From Aequorivita sp. UBA3180 (GTDB lineage: Bacteria; Bacteroidota; Bacteroidia; Flavobacteriales; Flavobacteriaceae), in the NCBI GenBank assembly GCA_002364215.1, contig DEXQ01000003.1:239085-303084 (forward strand): DNA of 64,000 bases. Direction: 5' to 3'. The notes below the pieces were generated by a model, which worked only from the letters and a program-made list of their open reading frames with translations, was not told where the DNA came from and did not search any database. A program made the position numbers and the translations under genes. Below, piece after piece: positions 24,963 to 33,749 of this stretch. Positions within the stretch are counted from its first letter, which is position 1; each line of letters begins with the position of its first letter.

Positions 24963-26288
24963 TTATTCAAACAACCATCGGTAAATATCATTTCCATTGG
25001 CGAAGAGTACCAAGGCTATTAGAATGAAGAACCCAACCATTTGGGCGTACTCCATAAATTTGTCGTTCGGTTTACGTCCCGTAACCATTTCATATAAAAG
25101 AAACATTACGTGCCCCCCGTCCAAGGCAGGAATGGGCAAAATGTTCATAAACGCAAGAATGATGGAAATCAATGCCGTAGTTGCCCAAAAGCTCTGCCAG
25201 TCCCAGGCATCAGGAAACAGATTGCCGATGGCCCCAAAGCCTCCCACTTGTGTGGCGCCCTTGGAAGTAAAGACGTATTTGAATTGTTTTACGTAATCCT
25301 TCAACGTATTGTAGCCGAAAGTAATGCCGCCCACAATGCTCTCACCAAAAGTATATTTTATTTCGGTCTTACCTATTTGTGGAACAATATCCTTACCAAA
25401 TGAATTAACACCAATTATTCCTTTTTCGTTCGGAGTTACCCGCAAGGTATCCACTTGGTTCTCACGAGATACAACAATAGTGTTTTCTCTATCTTTTAAG
25501 GTAAGATTCTGGAATTCATCATAAAATTGAACAGATGTTCCATTTACAGCAATAATTTTATCATTTTTCTGAAAACCGGCTTTGCCGGCAGGATGGTCTG
25601 CAAGTACTGTATCTAAAATTGCCAAACGCCTTGGTGTAAACGGAAAGTGTGTGTCGTTTTGAAACATTTTTGTTCCCGCATCCTCCGGAACTGAAATGGT
25701 TTCAACAGTACCGTCGCTGTGTTTTACTTCTACTTTTGAAACATCGCGCAAGAAAATATATCTGTTAATGTCCATTACGTCCTGCAACGGTTCGCCATTT
25801 ACGTTTAATATGTGGTCTCCGTCACGAAAGCCGTATTCCTTAAATTGCTCGGTAACAGCAAAACCCTGTGGAATATCATTGTTTGTGGTAATATCTCTTC
25901 CGTAGAAGTAGAGTATTCCCATATAAATTACAAAGCCCACGATAATATTTACCGTTACGCCCCCAAGCATGATAATCAATCGTTGCCAGGCCGGTTTGCT
26001 TCGGAATTCCCACGGTTGTGGTGGCTGCGCCATCTGCTCTTTGTCCATGCTCTCATCTATCATTCCCGAGATTTTCACGTAACCGCCCAAAGGCAACCAG
26101 CCGATTCCGTAAACGGTTTCGCCAATTTTCTTTTTGAAGAGCGAAAACTTCACATCAAAAAAGAGGTAGAATTTCTCTACACGGGTTTTAAATAGTTTTG
26201 CGGGAATAAAGTGCCCCAATTCGTGCAGCACGATCAATAATGATAAACTTAAAAGAAGTTGTATAGCTTTAACAGCAAATGGACTCAT
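24963..26288 (-). CDS. rseP: Site-2 protease RseP
   Basis: The protein has 441 residues. The zinc motif HELGH (22-26) in the first membrane helix, two PDZ-like domains between helices (about 130-310) and the LDGGH motif near residue 392 with the third zinc ligand identify an RseP-type intramembrane metalloprotease. It cleaves membrane anti-sigma factors after a first cut, releasing sigma to the cytosol. An ECF sigma with a single-helix partner lies just downstream on the same strand, though separated by a terminator. Confidence 0.95.
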   Translation of the reverse strand: MSPFAVKAIQLLLSLSLLIVLHELGHFIPAKLFKTRVEKFYLFFDVKFSLFKKKIGETVYGIGWLPLGGYVKISGMIDESMDKEQMAQPPQPWEFRSKPAWQRLIIMLGGVTVNIIVGFVIYMGILYFYGRDITTNNDIPQGFAVTEQFKEYGFRDGDHILNVNGEPLQDVMDINRYIFLRDVSKVEVKHSDGTVETISVPEDAGTKMFQNDTHFPFTPRRLAILDTVLADHPAGKAGFQKNDKIIAVNGTSVQFYDEFQNLTLKDRENTIVVSRENQVDTLRVTPNEKGIIGVNSFGKDIVPQIGKTEIKYTFGESIVGGITFGYNTLKDYVKQFKYVFTSKGATQVGGFGAIGNLFPDAWDWQSFWATTALISIILAFMNILPIPALDGGHVMFLLYEMVTGRKPNDKFMEYAQMVGFFILIALVLFANGNDIYRWLFE

Positions 26289-26423
26289 AGTTTTTTAAAT
26301 AAATATTTTATAAAAAGCTCAATTTTAAAATCACTCATTACCAAAATCGAGCCTAAATTTTTTTTTGCTTGCCAGTGTCAGGTTCAGCAAAAAATCGCAC
26401 AAAAGTAACCTTTTAGAGCTTGC

Positions 26424-26454
26424 AAAAAAAATAAGCGGGTAGGTTCCCGCTTAT
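26424..26454 (-). terminator. Terminator after M1 peptidase
   Basis: ATAAGCGGG and CCCGCTTAT form a 9-bp stem (26431-26454), followed on the minus strand by TTTTTTT. Confidence 0.88.
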
Positions 26455-26494
26455 TTATTGTTTTTTTAGAAGAACGTTTGTATGGAAAAACGTT

Positions 26495-28432
26495 TTATTC
26501 CTTTACTATTCTTTTATTGATTGTGCCTTCTGAAGTTTCTATTTGAAAAAATAGAATTCCTTTTGAGAATTTCGAAATATCAACCGTTCCTGAATATTTT
26601 TCAGAATATAGCAATTGCCCCAAAGTATTATAAATATTGATATTTTGAATATTTATAGAAGCTGGTTTTTCCAAATTGACTATTCCCGAAGTTGGATTTG
26701 GATAAAGAATAAATTGTTGATCCAGTGTAAAATCTTCGGTTCCCAAAACCACATTGTTGCTGCGGGAAATTAAATGATAATCGGGATCAAACTGAACATT
26801 TTGTACCATAAAGCCCACTGCTGGCTGAAATGCTTGGTTATTTGTAGTGTTGTCCAGCACAATATCCAAGGTTTCTCCCTGCGTTCCGTTTATCCGCAAT
26901 GGAACGGGCGCCTCAAAAAATGAAACCGATGAATGGCTTTGGGTCTGGGAAATCACCACATTTATATTCGACTGCCCGCCAGCTTGATTCCATCTAATAG
27001 TATATCGCGGATAGCCTTCGCCATAGATCCAATCGTTAAAAAATTCCGAAAGATCCTCACCTCCTGCAGCGGCTTCCATATTTCTGATGAGGTCTGGAGT
27101 TTTAGCGTAGCCGTAAGATAAAGTAGGGTCTGCCAAATAATCTTTCAAACCTTGAAAGAAAACTGCATCGCCCAGTTTTTTGCGAAGCATATGCAGCACC
27201 ATGGAGCCTTTATTGTAACTAAGCCTGCTGCTGAAAATTCGATTGACCGAAGTTGTATCCTGCGCTGGCACATACACAGACCCATCTGGCGAATCTGTGA
27301 TGGAATTTATCTTATCCTGCCTCCATGATCTAAAATCTGATGGACCATCAAAATCTTCAATAACGAGTCCTGAAAGATATGTGGCGAAACCTTCATTCAG
27401 CCAGATATCTTGCCAACTGCCACAAGTAACTTTATCACCGAACCATTGGTGACCAAGTTCGTGTGCAATCAACCCACGGCTAAGGCTGCCCATAAACGAA
27501 ACCGTTGTGTGCTCCATGCCGCCACCCCAGCCAAACTGTGCGTGGCCGTACTTTTCATTAGCATAAGGATAGGGTTCAAAAAGATCTGCAAATAAATTCA
27601 TAATATCCACGGTTACAGGTGTACGTGACTGTGCGTATGAAAGGTCTTCGGGATAAATGTAATTTACAATTTCAAAAGGATTGCCGTTATTGTCAACAGT
27701 ATGTGAATATACCGTGTAATTGGTTACTGCAATGGCAATCAAATATGCGGGAATAGGATATTGGTGCCTATAATGTGTAGTTTTGTTACTGCCATTAATT
27801 GTTTGACTTATTTCCAGCCCATTTGCGACGGCTATATATTCTTCATTTGAAGGATTGAAACGCGGAGTGGTAATATAAACATCAATCATATCTATCTTAT
27901 CGTTCAAATCTTGTTTGCAAGGCCACCATGCTTTTGCTCCAAATGGCTCCGAAAGCGTCCACATCACGGGATCACCATTGTGGGTGTCTGTTTCAAAAGA
28001 ACCAAAACCTGAGCTTACGGGGTTACCGGAATAGCTTACCGATAGTGAATCCAATACGCCCTGAGCTTGCATCTGTGGAAGCGTAATTACAACCTCATCA
28101 TCATTATTTTGGGTAAAACTAAGGGGTATTCCGCGCTGTGTAACTTGTGAAACCGTCATGTTATCAACAAGTTCAAAGGTTATGGTATTCATATTTTCCT
28201 TGGCCACAAAATGCGAAGTGACCTTCCCGGTAATGAATGCCTGAGAAGGATTTACCGTAAATTCCAATCTGTGGTATTTTAGGTCATAATTCCCTGTGTT
28301 CATATTTACTGGTTTTCCAAACCAACCAGTTGCAGCTTTTGCTTCAGCTTCGGTGATATCATCTGAATGAAAATTCTGGGAAAAGGATAAAAAGGAAATC
28401 AAAATTAAAATGGGGAGTAGTAATGTTTTCAT
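26495..28432 (-). CDS. M1-family aminopeptidase exported by type IX secretion
   Basis: The protein has 645 residues. A signal peptide (1 to about 18) is followed by an M1 N-terminal beta domain and a gluzincin catalytic domain with GGMEHTT (304-310), the zinc motif HELGH (324-328) and the third ligand E347 in NEGFA. The last 75 residues (from about 570) form a type-A T9SS sorting domain with LYPNPTSG, a NIYNTLGQL-like core and the final KRIVKE. It is therefore secreted or cell-surface attached. It supplies amino acids from external peptides. Confidence 0.94.
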   Translation of the reverse strand: MKTLLLPILILISFLSFSQNFHSDDITEAEAKAATGWFGKPVNMNTGNYDLKYHRLEFTVNPSQAFITGKVTSHFVAKENMNTITFELVDNMTVSQVTQRGIPLSFTQNNDDEVVITLPQMQAQGVLDSLSVSYSGNPVSSGFGSFETDTHNGDPVMWTLSEPFGAKAWWPCKQDLNDKIDMIDVYITTPRFNPSNEEYIAVANGLEISQTINGSNKTTHYRHQYPIPAYLIAIAVTNYTVYSHTVDNNGNPFEIVNYIYPEDLSYAQSRTPVTVDIMNLFADLFEPYPYANEKYGHAQFGWGGGMEHTTVSFMGSLSRGLIAHELGHQWFGDKVTCGSWQDIWLNEGFATYLSGLVIEDFDGPSDFRSWRQDKINSITDSPDGSVYVPAQDTTSVNRIFSSRLSYNKGSMVLHMLRKKLGDAVFFQGLKDYLADPTLSYGYAKTPDLIRNMEAAAGGEDLSEFFNDWIYGEGYPRYTIRWNQAGGQSNINVVISQTQSHSSVSFFEAPVPLRINGTQGETLDIVLDNTTNNQAFQPAVGFMVQNVQFDPDYHLISRSNNVVLGTEDFTLDQQFILYPNPTSGIVNLEKPASINIQNINIYNTLGQLLYSEKYSGTVDISKFSKGILFFQIETSEGTINKRIVKE

Positions 28433-28513
28433 AATAAAACAAGATTGATTAATCTAGATTCTGTGTATAGAATTTATGATGTTAAATGTATTCATTTTAA
28501 TAGCTTTAGAACT

Positions 28514-28521
28514 TATTTTTG
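28514..28521 (+). promoter_or_regulatory. -7 promoter box TATTTTTG for SCO
   Basis: This is an exact TAnnTTTG match 37 nt upstream of the chosen SCO ATG at 28559. Confidence 0.5.
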
Positions 28522-28558
28522 CAGCCAAATCTATTAATTGAGTCTAAAATTTAACGCA

Positions 28559-29224
28559 ATGCTTACTTTCTTCAAAAAATATAAATTCTTTGCAGTGGTT
28601 TTATTGGTTTTATCGGCCATAATCATCACTATAATTTATCAAATAATGAAGCCAAAGGAGATGCTGAAAATTTATCAACCGGCAGATGTTTCAACCGAAC
28701 TCGTTGATAGCACGCTTCAGTACGTAAAGAAATACCACATCATTGCAAATTTTAGCCTCACCAACCAAAACGGGAAGACAATCACGCAAGCTGATTATAA
28801 AGACAAAATTTACGTAGCAGACTTTTTCTTTACTACTTGCCAGACCATTTGCCCTATTATGACAGATCACATGGTGAAAATTCAAGAGGAATTGAAAGAT
28901 GATGATGAGGTTTTGCTGCTTTCGCATACCGTTACTCCAGAAATTGACAGCGTTGGTCAACTTAAAAGATACGCATTGGAAAAAGGCGTGAACGACTCTA
29001 AATGGAATTTGGTGACTGGTGATAAAAAGGAAATTTACAATCTAGCAAGAAAATCGTATCTCGCGGCAAAGGATGTTCCCTATTCCGAAAACGATCTGGT
29101 ACATACCGAAAATTTTATACTTGTGGACAAAAAGAAGCGAATCCGTGGTTTTTACGACGGTACAGATCCCGAGGCCATTGAAAAATTATTGGCAGATATC
29201 CAAATTTTGAAACAGGAAGATTAA
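28559..29224 (+). CDS. SCO1/SenC-family copper/thioredoxin-like protein
   Basis: With ATG at 28559 the protein has 221 residues; a TTG 21 nt earlier is less likely. An N-terminal membrane anchor (about 11-29) leads to a thioredoxin fold with C94-x3-C98 (FTTCQTICPIM) and H182 (LVHTENF), the copper ligands of SCO proteins. The family delivers copper to the CuA site of cytochrome oxidase or acts as a thiol reductase. It stands alone with its own promoter, ahead of the feo operon. Confidence 0.9.
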   Translation: MLTFFKKYKFFAVVLLVLSAIIITIIYQIMKPKEMLKIYQPADVSTELVDSTLQYVKKYHIIANFSLTNQNGKTITQADYKDKIYVADFFFTTCQTICPIMTDHMVKIQEELKDDDEVLLLSHTVTPEIDSVGQLKRYALEKGVNDSKWNLVTGDKKEIYNLARKSYLAAKDVPYSENDLVHTENFILVDKKKRIRGFYDGTDPEAIEKLLADIQILKQED

Positions 29225-29296
29225 TTTCTTGCAGGTTGAAAAACGGCAGTGCCTAAAAAATCTCAAAAGGTCTTTTCCCACGTCCTTTTTTTCCTT

Positions 29297-29304
29297 TACT
29301 TTTG
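29297..29304 (+). promoter_or_regulatory. -7 promoter box TACTTTTG for feo operon
   Basis: This is an exact TAnnTTTG match 29 nt before the feoA ATG. No Fur-like palindrome was seen beside it. Confidence 0.55.
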
Positions 29305-29333
29305 CCTTGTTTAAAATCAATCTAAATAAAAAG

Positions 29334-29561
29334 ATGGTCATTACTATTGCTTCACTTAAAAAAGGGCAACGCGGCATTATCAAGGAATTTTCAATAGATG
29401 TTGTTCCCTTAAAGCTATTGGAGATGGGCTGTCTACCCGGTAATGAGGTCTCTTTGGTACAAATGGCTCCTTTCAATGATCCGCTATATTTGAACATCAA
29501 CGGAAGCCATCTAGCCATTCGAAAGGAAACGGCCAGCAAGATTGAAATTGAATTGATATAA
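29334..29561 (+). CDS. feoA: Ferrous iron transport protein A
   Basis: I choose ATG 29334, giving 75 residues, because the upstream frame lies over the promoter and lacks similarity. The SH3-like FeoA fold is shown by KKGQRGIIKEF near the start, LLEMGCLPGNEV in the middle and a final LNINGSHLAIRKETASKIEIE. FeoA is a cytosolic accessory of FeoB. feoB begins 6 nt after its stop. Confidence 0.9.
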   Translation: MVITIASLKKGQRGIIKEFSIDVVPLKLLEMGCLPGNEVSLVQMAPFNDPLYLNINGSHLAIRKETASKIEIELI

Positions 29562-29567
29562 ATAATA

Positions 29568-31667
29568 ATGGCAAAGCACATAAACGTTGCACTTATTGGA
29601 AACCCAAATACTGGAAAAACCTCTGTGTTCAATCGGCTCACTGGACTGAACCAAAAAGTGGGGAACTATCCCGGAATTACTGTTGAAAAAAAACAGGGTA
29701 CCTGCAAATTTGGCCGAGCCTGTAAAGTCCACATTCTCGATTTACCGGGAACCTATAGCCTTAACGCTTCATCACTGGACGAAAATGTGGTAATAGAACT
29801 GCTGCTAAACAAAAACGATAAAGACTTTCCCGATGTTGCAGTAGTTGTTGCCGACGTAGAAAACCTTAAGAGAAATCTACTACTTTTCACACAAATAAAA
29901 GATTTGGGCATCCCTGCCATTCTTGCCATAAATATGTCTGATCGTATGAAACGGAAAGCCATAACATTAGATATACCCTTGCTTGAAGAAAAGTTGCAAA
30001 CCAAAATTGCACTTATCAGCTCACGCAAAAATCTTGGCTTTGATTATTTAAAGGAATTGATAGAAAACTACAACCAGCTTTCCACAAAACCCTGCTTGAA
30101 CGCTTCCAGCATTTCTCCCGAATATTTTGACCGTTTGCGAAAAGCATTTCCCAACCAAGATCTTTATAAATTATGGTTGGTAATAACCCAAGACGTCAAT
30201 TTTGGAAAATTGGACCGAAATGAATTAAAGGGGGTAGCTTCCTTTCAAACCGAATCTGTGAGCAATCTGAAAAGACTTCAACAAAAGGAAACGGTGGCGC
30301 GGTATCAGTTTATAAATGAGACCTTGAAGCAGACCCTTCATATAGACACTGCAAACGCAAAGGATTTAAGAAGCCGGTTGGATCGTATCTTGACCCACAA
30401 GGTTTGGGGATATGTTATTTTCTTCGGAATTCTACTCCTTATTTTCCAAGCTATTTTTGATTGGAGTTCTTACCCCATGGATTTTATAGACAGCACCTTT
30501 GCATCTTTAAGCGAATGGACCAAAAACACATTACCGGCAGGGGATTTTACAAATTTGATAGCTGAAGGAATTATACCGGGACTTGGCGGAATCGTTATTT
30601 TTATTCCGCAGATTGCGTTTCTTTTTCTCTTTATTTCAATTTTGGAAGAAACAGGCTATATGAGCCGTGTGGTCTTTTTAATGGATCGCGTTATGCGCCG
30701 TTTTGGGCTCAGCGGAAAAAGTGTGGTGCCGCTTGTTGCGGGAACTGCCTGCGCTATTCCAGCAATTATGGCTACCCGTAATATTGAAAATTGGAAGGAA
30801 CGATTGATAACCATTTTGGTTACACCTTTCACAACCTGTTCAGCCCGGTTGCCTGTTTATTTAATAATAATTGCTTTGGTAATTCCCGACACCCGAGTTT
30901 TGGGAATTTTCAGCCTGCAAGGGCTTACCCTAATGTTTATGTATATTTTGGGGTTTGGTGCCGCTATATTTTCAGCCTATTTGCTCGACAAAATTTTAAA
31001 AATACGCAGCAAAAGTTTTTTTGTGGTTGAAATGCCTAATTATAAGCTGCCCTTGCCTAAAAACGTAATTATAACCGTAGTTGAAAAAACCAAAGCTTTT
31101 GTTTTTGGAGCAGGAAAAATAATTCTTGCTATTTCGATAATTCTATGGGTAATGGCGTCTTATGGCCCGGGAAATTTTAACAATGCTGAAGAAATTATTA
31201 CAAATGAATATGCTTCGCAAAATCTTTCTCAGGAAGAAATAGATATGCATATAGATTCCTATAAACTGGAACATTCCTATATAGGAAGAATAGGTCACGC
31301 TATTGAACCTGCCGTTAGGCCATTAGGGTACGATTGGAAAATTGGAATTGCCATTGTAAGTTCTTTTGCCGCACGGGAAGTTTTTGTGGGTACCCTTGCA
31401 ACCATTTACAGCGTAGGAAGTGAGGAAGAGGAGACAATTAAAAATAGAATGGCTGCGGAAATAAATCCAGTTTTGGGCGGTCCACTCTTCAATTTTGCAA
31501 GTGGAGTTTCGTTACTGCTGTTCTATGCTTTTGCAATGCAATGTATGAGTACCTTGGCAATTGTAAAAAAAGAAACCAACAGTTGGAAATGGCCTATGTG
31601 GCAGTTGTTCGTTATGAGCGCCATTGCCTATGTTGTAGCATTGGCAGCCTATCAATTTTTGAAATAG
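29568..31667 (+). CDS. feoB: Ferrous iron transporter FeoB
   Basis: The protein has 699 residues. An N-terminal G domain has the G1 loop GNPNTGKTS (11-19), then NYPGITVEKK (G2) and DLPGTYSL (G3). The membrane part has two Gate regions, with SGKSVVPLVAGTACAIPAIMATR and LVTPFTTCSARLPVY, and about eight helices. It imports Fe(II) across the inner membrane, powered or gated by nucleotide binding. It sits in a feoA-feoB unit followed by a small Cys-rich partner gene on the same strand. Confidence 0.97.
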   Translation: MAKHINVALIGNPNTGKTSVFNRLTGLNQKVGNYPGITVEKKQGTCKFGRACKVHILDLPGTYSLNASSLDENVVIELLLNKNDKDFPDVAVVVADVENLKRNLLLFTQIKDLGIPAILAINMSDRMKRKAITLDIPLLEEKLQTKIALISSRKNLGFDYLKELIENYNQLSTKPCLNASSISPEYFDRLRKAFPNQDLYKLWLVITQDVNFGKLDRNELKGVASFQTESVSNLKRLQQKETVARYQFINETLKQTLHIDTANAKDLRSRLDRILTHKVWGYVIFFGILLLIFQAIFDWSSYPMDFIDSTFASLSEWTKNTLPAGDFTNLIAEGIIPGLGGIVIFIPQIAFLFLFISILEETGYMSRVVFLMDRVMRRFGLSGKSVVPLVAGTACAIPAIMATRNIENWKERLITILVTPFTTCSARLPVYLIIIALVIPDTRVLGIFSLQGLTLMFMYILGFGAAIFSAYLLDKILKIRSKSFFVVEMPNYKLPLPKNVIITVVEKTKAFVFGAGKIILAISIILWVMASYGPGNFNNAEEIITNEYASQNLSQEEIDMHIDSYKLEHSYIGRIGHAIEPAVRPLGYDWKIGIAIVSSFAAREVFVGTLATIYSVGSEEEETIKNRMAAEINPVLGGPLFNFASGVSLLLFYAFAMQCMSTLAIVKKETNSWKWPMWQLFVMSAIAYVVALAAYQFLK

Positions 31668-31684
31668 AATAAAATTCTTTTGTT

Positions 31685-31828
31685 ATGCAAACTTTACTTG
31701 TCTTGGTAGCCTTTATAGTAGCAGTGTGCTCTCTTATAACTCGCTTTGTCTGGAGTCCATTTGAAACCGCAAAAAAAAAGAATAAACCAGGAGATCATTC
31801 TGACTGTGGCAAATGCAGTTTTCGTTAA
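31685..31828 (+). CDS. FeoB-associated Cys-rich membrane protein, copy 1
   Basis: This is a 47-residue frame beginning MQTLLVLVAFIVAVCSLITR, a single membrane helix, then FVWSPF and a charged tail with the C-terminal pair DCGKC. This is the plan of FeoB-associated Cys-rich proteins. It starts 17 nt after feoB and is probably cotranscribed. The CxxC may receive or pass Fe(II), an inference from family context. Confidence 0.85.
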   Translation: MQTLLVLVAFIVAVCSLITRFVWSPFETAKKKNKPGDHSDCGKCSFR

Positions 31829-31874
31829 CTTCGAAGGCATAGTTTGGTACAGTGCTCTTTCTAGATAGCCATAG

Positions 31875-31905
31875 TTGTGGCTTGAAATTCTTTAAACTAT
31901 CTTTG
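31875..31905 (+). promoter_or_regulatory. Promoter TTG-N20-TATCTTTG, leaderless gene
   Basis: TTG (31875-31877) and TATCTTTG (31898-31905) have standard spacing. The box ends 4 nt before the ATG at 31910, so the mRNA probably starts at or next to the start codon. Confidence 0.7.
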
Positions 31906-31909
31906 CACT

Positions 31910-32068
31910 ATGCAAACAATATTGGTATTAATAACGTTTTCCATTGCAGCAGGCTTTTTGCTTAAAAAGTTTGTTTGGAACCCAATTTTTGAATCGCGTC
32001 AAAACTCAAGTGGCACGCTTGATGGCGGTAAAACCAAATGTGGCAAAAAAGATTGCGGCTGTCATTAA
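31910..32068 (+). CDS. FeoB-associated Cys-rich membrane protein, copy 2
   Basis: The protein has 52 residues, clearly a paralogue of the gene 82 nt upstream: same MQT start, membrane helix and KKFVWNP stretch, then a C-terminal KCGKKDCGCH with three cysteines and a histidine. Unlike copy 1 it has its own full promoter and appears leaderless, so it can be expressed apart from feoB. It ends directly against the stop of the convergent 32069 gene. Confidence 0.85.
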   Translation: MQTILVLITFSIAAGFLLKKFVWNPIFESRQNSSGTLDGGKTKCGKKDCGCH

Positions 32069-32485
32069 TTACTTATTCTTCTCTTCGCAAACCAATAAAA
32101 CGTAGCTATTTATATTACCTACGCTTTCAGTAGTGGGGTATGGTTTTAAGGACAATCCATTAATAGCGAATGTTGCGGAACTATAGAGGTTTGTATTTTT
32201 TTCCTCCCCAGGTCTTACTTCTCCAAAAGTTAACAGCTTTTCCTCAGATTTTCCATTTGTGGTAACTTTTGCCTTAACAATTGCTCGTCCGGCCCAGATA
32301 CAGTCCAAACCTTCGGGACAACGGGAATCTTCCACCACCTCCATAAATTTAATGGAAATGCCTTTTAAAATTATGGTTTCCCCTTTGGGAACTTTTACGG
32401 CTATTTTAGGGGTTTCCGCGGAGTCTTCTTGGCCAAAAGCAAAAGTTGAAAAAAGCATGATGATTGCTAAAAGTGAGTTTTTCAT
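32069..32485 (-). CDS. Secreted small protein, unknown function
   Basis: The protein has 138 residues. A signal peptide (1 to about 19, ending TFAFGQ) is followed by a compact beta-rich domain with the pair SRCPEGLDCIWAG, a motif I know from many uncharacterised secreted proteins of Bacteroidota; the two cysteines could form a disulfide. A later YVLLVCEEKNK closes the domain. The function is unknown. The gene is convergent with the second FeoB-associated gene. Confidence 0.75.
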   Translation of the reverse strand: MKNSLLAIIMLFSTFAFGQEDSAETPKIAVKVPKGETIILKGISIKFMEVVEDSRCPEGLDCIWAGRAIVKAKVTTNGKSEEKLLTFGEVRPGEEKNTNLYSSATFAINGLSLKPYPTTESVGNINSYVLLVCEEKNK

Positions 32486-32588
32486 TATTTATATGATTTA
32501 TCAATTTTAAAGATACATTAAAAAATAGTGCCAAAAAACCAGTTGTTAAAAATCAAGGATCTCTGCATTGCCCGAATTTCGGTATATA

Positions 32589-33749
32589 TTATCCCCGGAA
32601 AAGGAAGAAATCTTCTTTCATAGGCTCTATCTTTTCATCTTTGTTGCTAATAATGTATTCCAACGATTTTTCGGTGAAAGCCAATCCTTTTTCAGTAAGG
32701 GAAACCACGTCGTTCTTTATTTCCACGAGATTATTTTTTTCTGCTAAATCCAATACGGTTCTAGCACGAACAGCCTGCCAATTAATATGCTCTTGAAGGT
32801 GATCGATATGTCTTTCACTTTCTTCTTCGTGGCGGTTTAAGTGCAACAAAAATGTTATGAGTGAAACCTCAATGCGTTGCTGTTTCTGCCGATACAAAAC
32901 TGAAATAAGCCCTTTTTTAGGAGCGAATAAATATACAATCAGAAAGATTACTCCTAAAGTTGTAGCTATAGACCCAGAAATGGAGGCGTCGAGAAAATTG
33001 GCAACCCAATAGCCTGCAATTGCTGAAAAGACACCGAATAGTACTGAAAGCCCGATCATTTTTTTCAAGTCTTCGGTAAGCAAATAGGCCGTGGCTGCGG
33101 GTGCTATCATTAGAGCCACTACTAGAATTGCTCCAACCGCATCAAAGGCGCCCACAACGGTCACAGAAGAAACCGACATCAGCCCATAATGCATAACCAC
33201 AGGGGGAATACCTAATACCGAAGAAAGTCCGGCATCAAAAGTGGTTACTTTTAATTCTTTAAAAAACAATATTAAAAGGCTTACCGTAATAAATAAAATG
33301 CTTCCCATTACCCAAAGAGATTTTGGGCCCCAATCCGCACCTCCCACCATCATTCTGTCAAAAGGTGCAAAGGCCAGTTCACCTAACAATACAGCATCTA
33401 CGTCAAGATGTACATCGTTTGCGTTTTTTGCAATAAGTATAACGCCAATACTAAACAAAACAGGAAAAACAAGACCGATGGCAGTATCTTCTTTAACCAA
33501 TCCGGTTTTTTGGATAAACTCTACCATAACAACGGTGATAACACCTGTTAATGCGGCCAAAAGAATAAGTAAAGGGGAATTTAAATCTTGCGTTATAAAA
33601 AAACCGATTACAATTCCAGGAAGGATAGAGTGGCTTATAGCATCGCTTATTAAAGCCATTTTCCGAAGTACCAAAAACACACCCGGAATGGCGCAGGCCA
33701 TGGCCACAATGGCTGCAATTAGCTGTATTTCTATTTGCGGATTACTCAT
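32589..33749 (-). CDS. Mn/Zn ABC importer permease with C-terminal winged helix
   Basis: The protein has 386 residues. The first 280 form an ABC-3 (ZnuB/MntB) permease with about eight helices, including SDAISHSILPGIVIGF and GAILVVALMIAPAATAYLL. The last 100 residues, after LFAPKKGLISVLYRQKQQR, are a soluble winged-helix-like domain (FLLHLNRHEEE ... LDLAEKNNLVEIKNDVVSLTEKG) like the DNA-binding part of DtxR/MntR. It overlaps the upstream permease gene by 8 nt. Whether the tail binds DNA, metal or the ATPase is unknown. Confidence 0.9.
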   Translation of the reverse strand: MSNPQIEIQLIAAIVAMACAIPGVFLVLRKMALISDAISHSILPGIVIGFFITQDLNSPLLILLAALTGVITVVMVEFIQKTGLVKEDTAIGLVFPVLFSIGVILIAKNANDVHLDVDAVLLGELAFAPFDRMMVGGADWGPKSLWVMGSILFITVSLLILFFKELKVTTFDAGLSSVLGIPPVVMHYGLMSVSSVTVVGAFDAVGAILVVALMIAPAATAYLLTEDLKKMIGLSVLFGVFSAIAGYWVANFLDASISGSIATTLGVIFLIVYLFAPKKGLISVLYRQKQQRIEVSLITFLLHLNRHEEESERHIDHLQEHINWQAVRARTVLDLAEKNNLVEIKNDVVSLTEKGLAFTEKSLEYIISNKDEKIEPMKEDFFLFRG

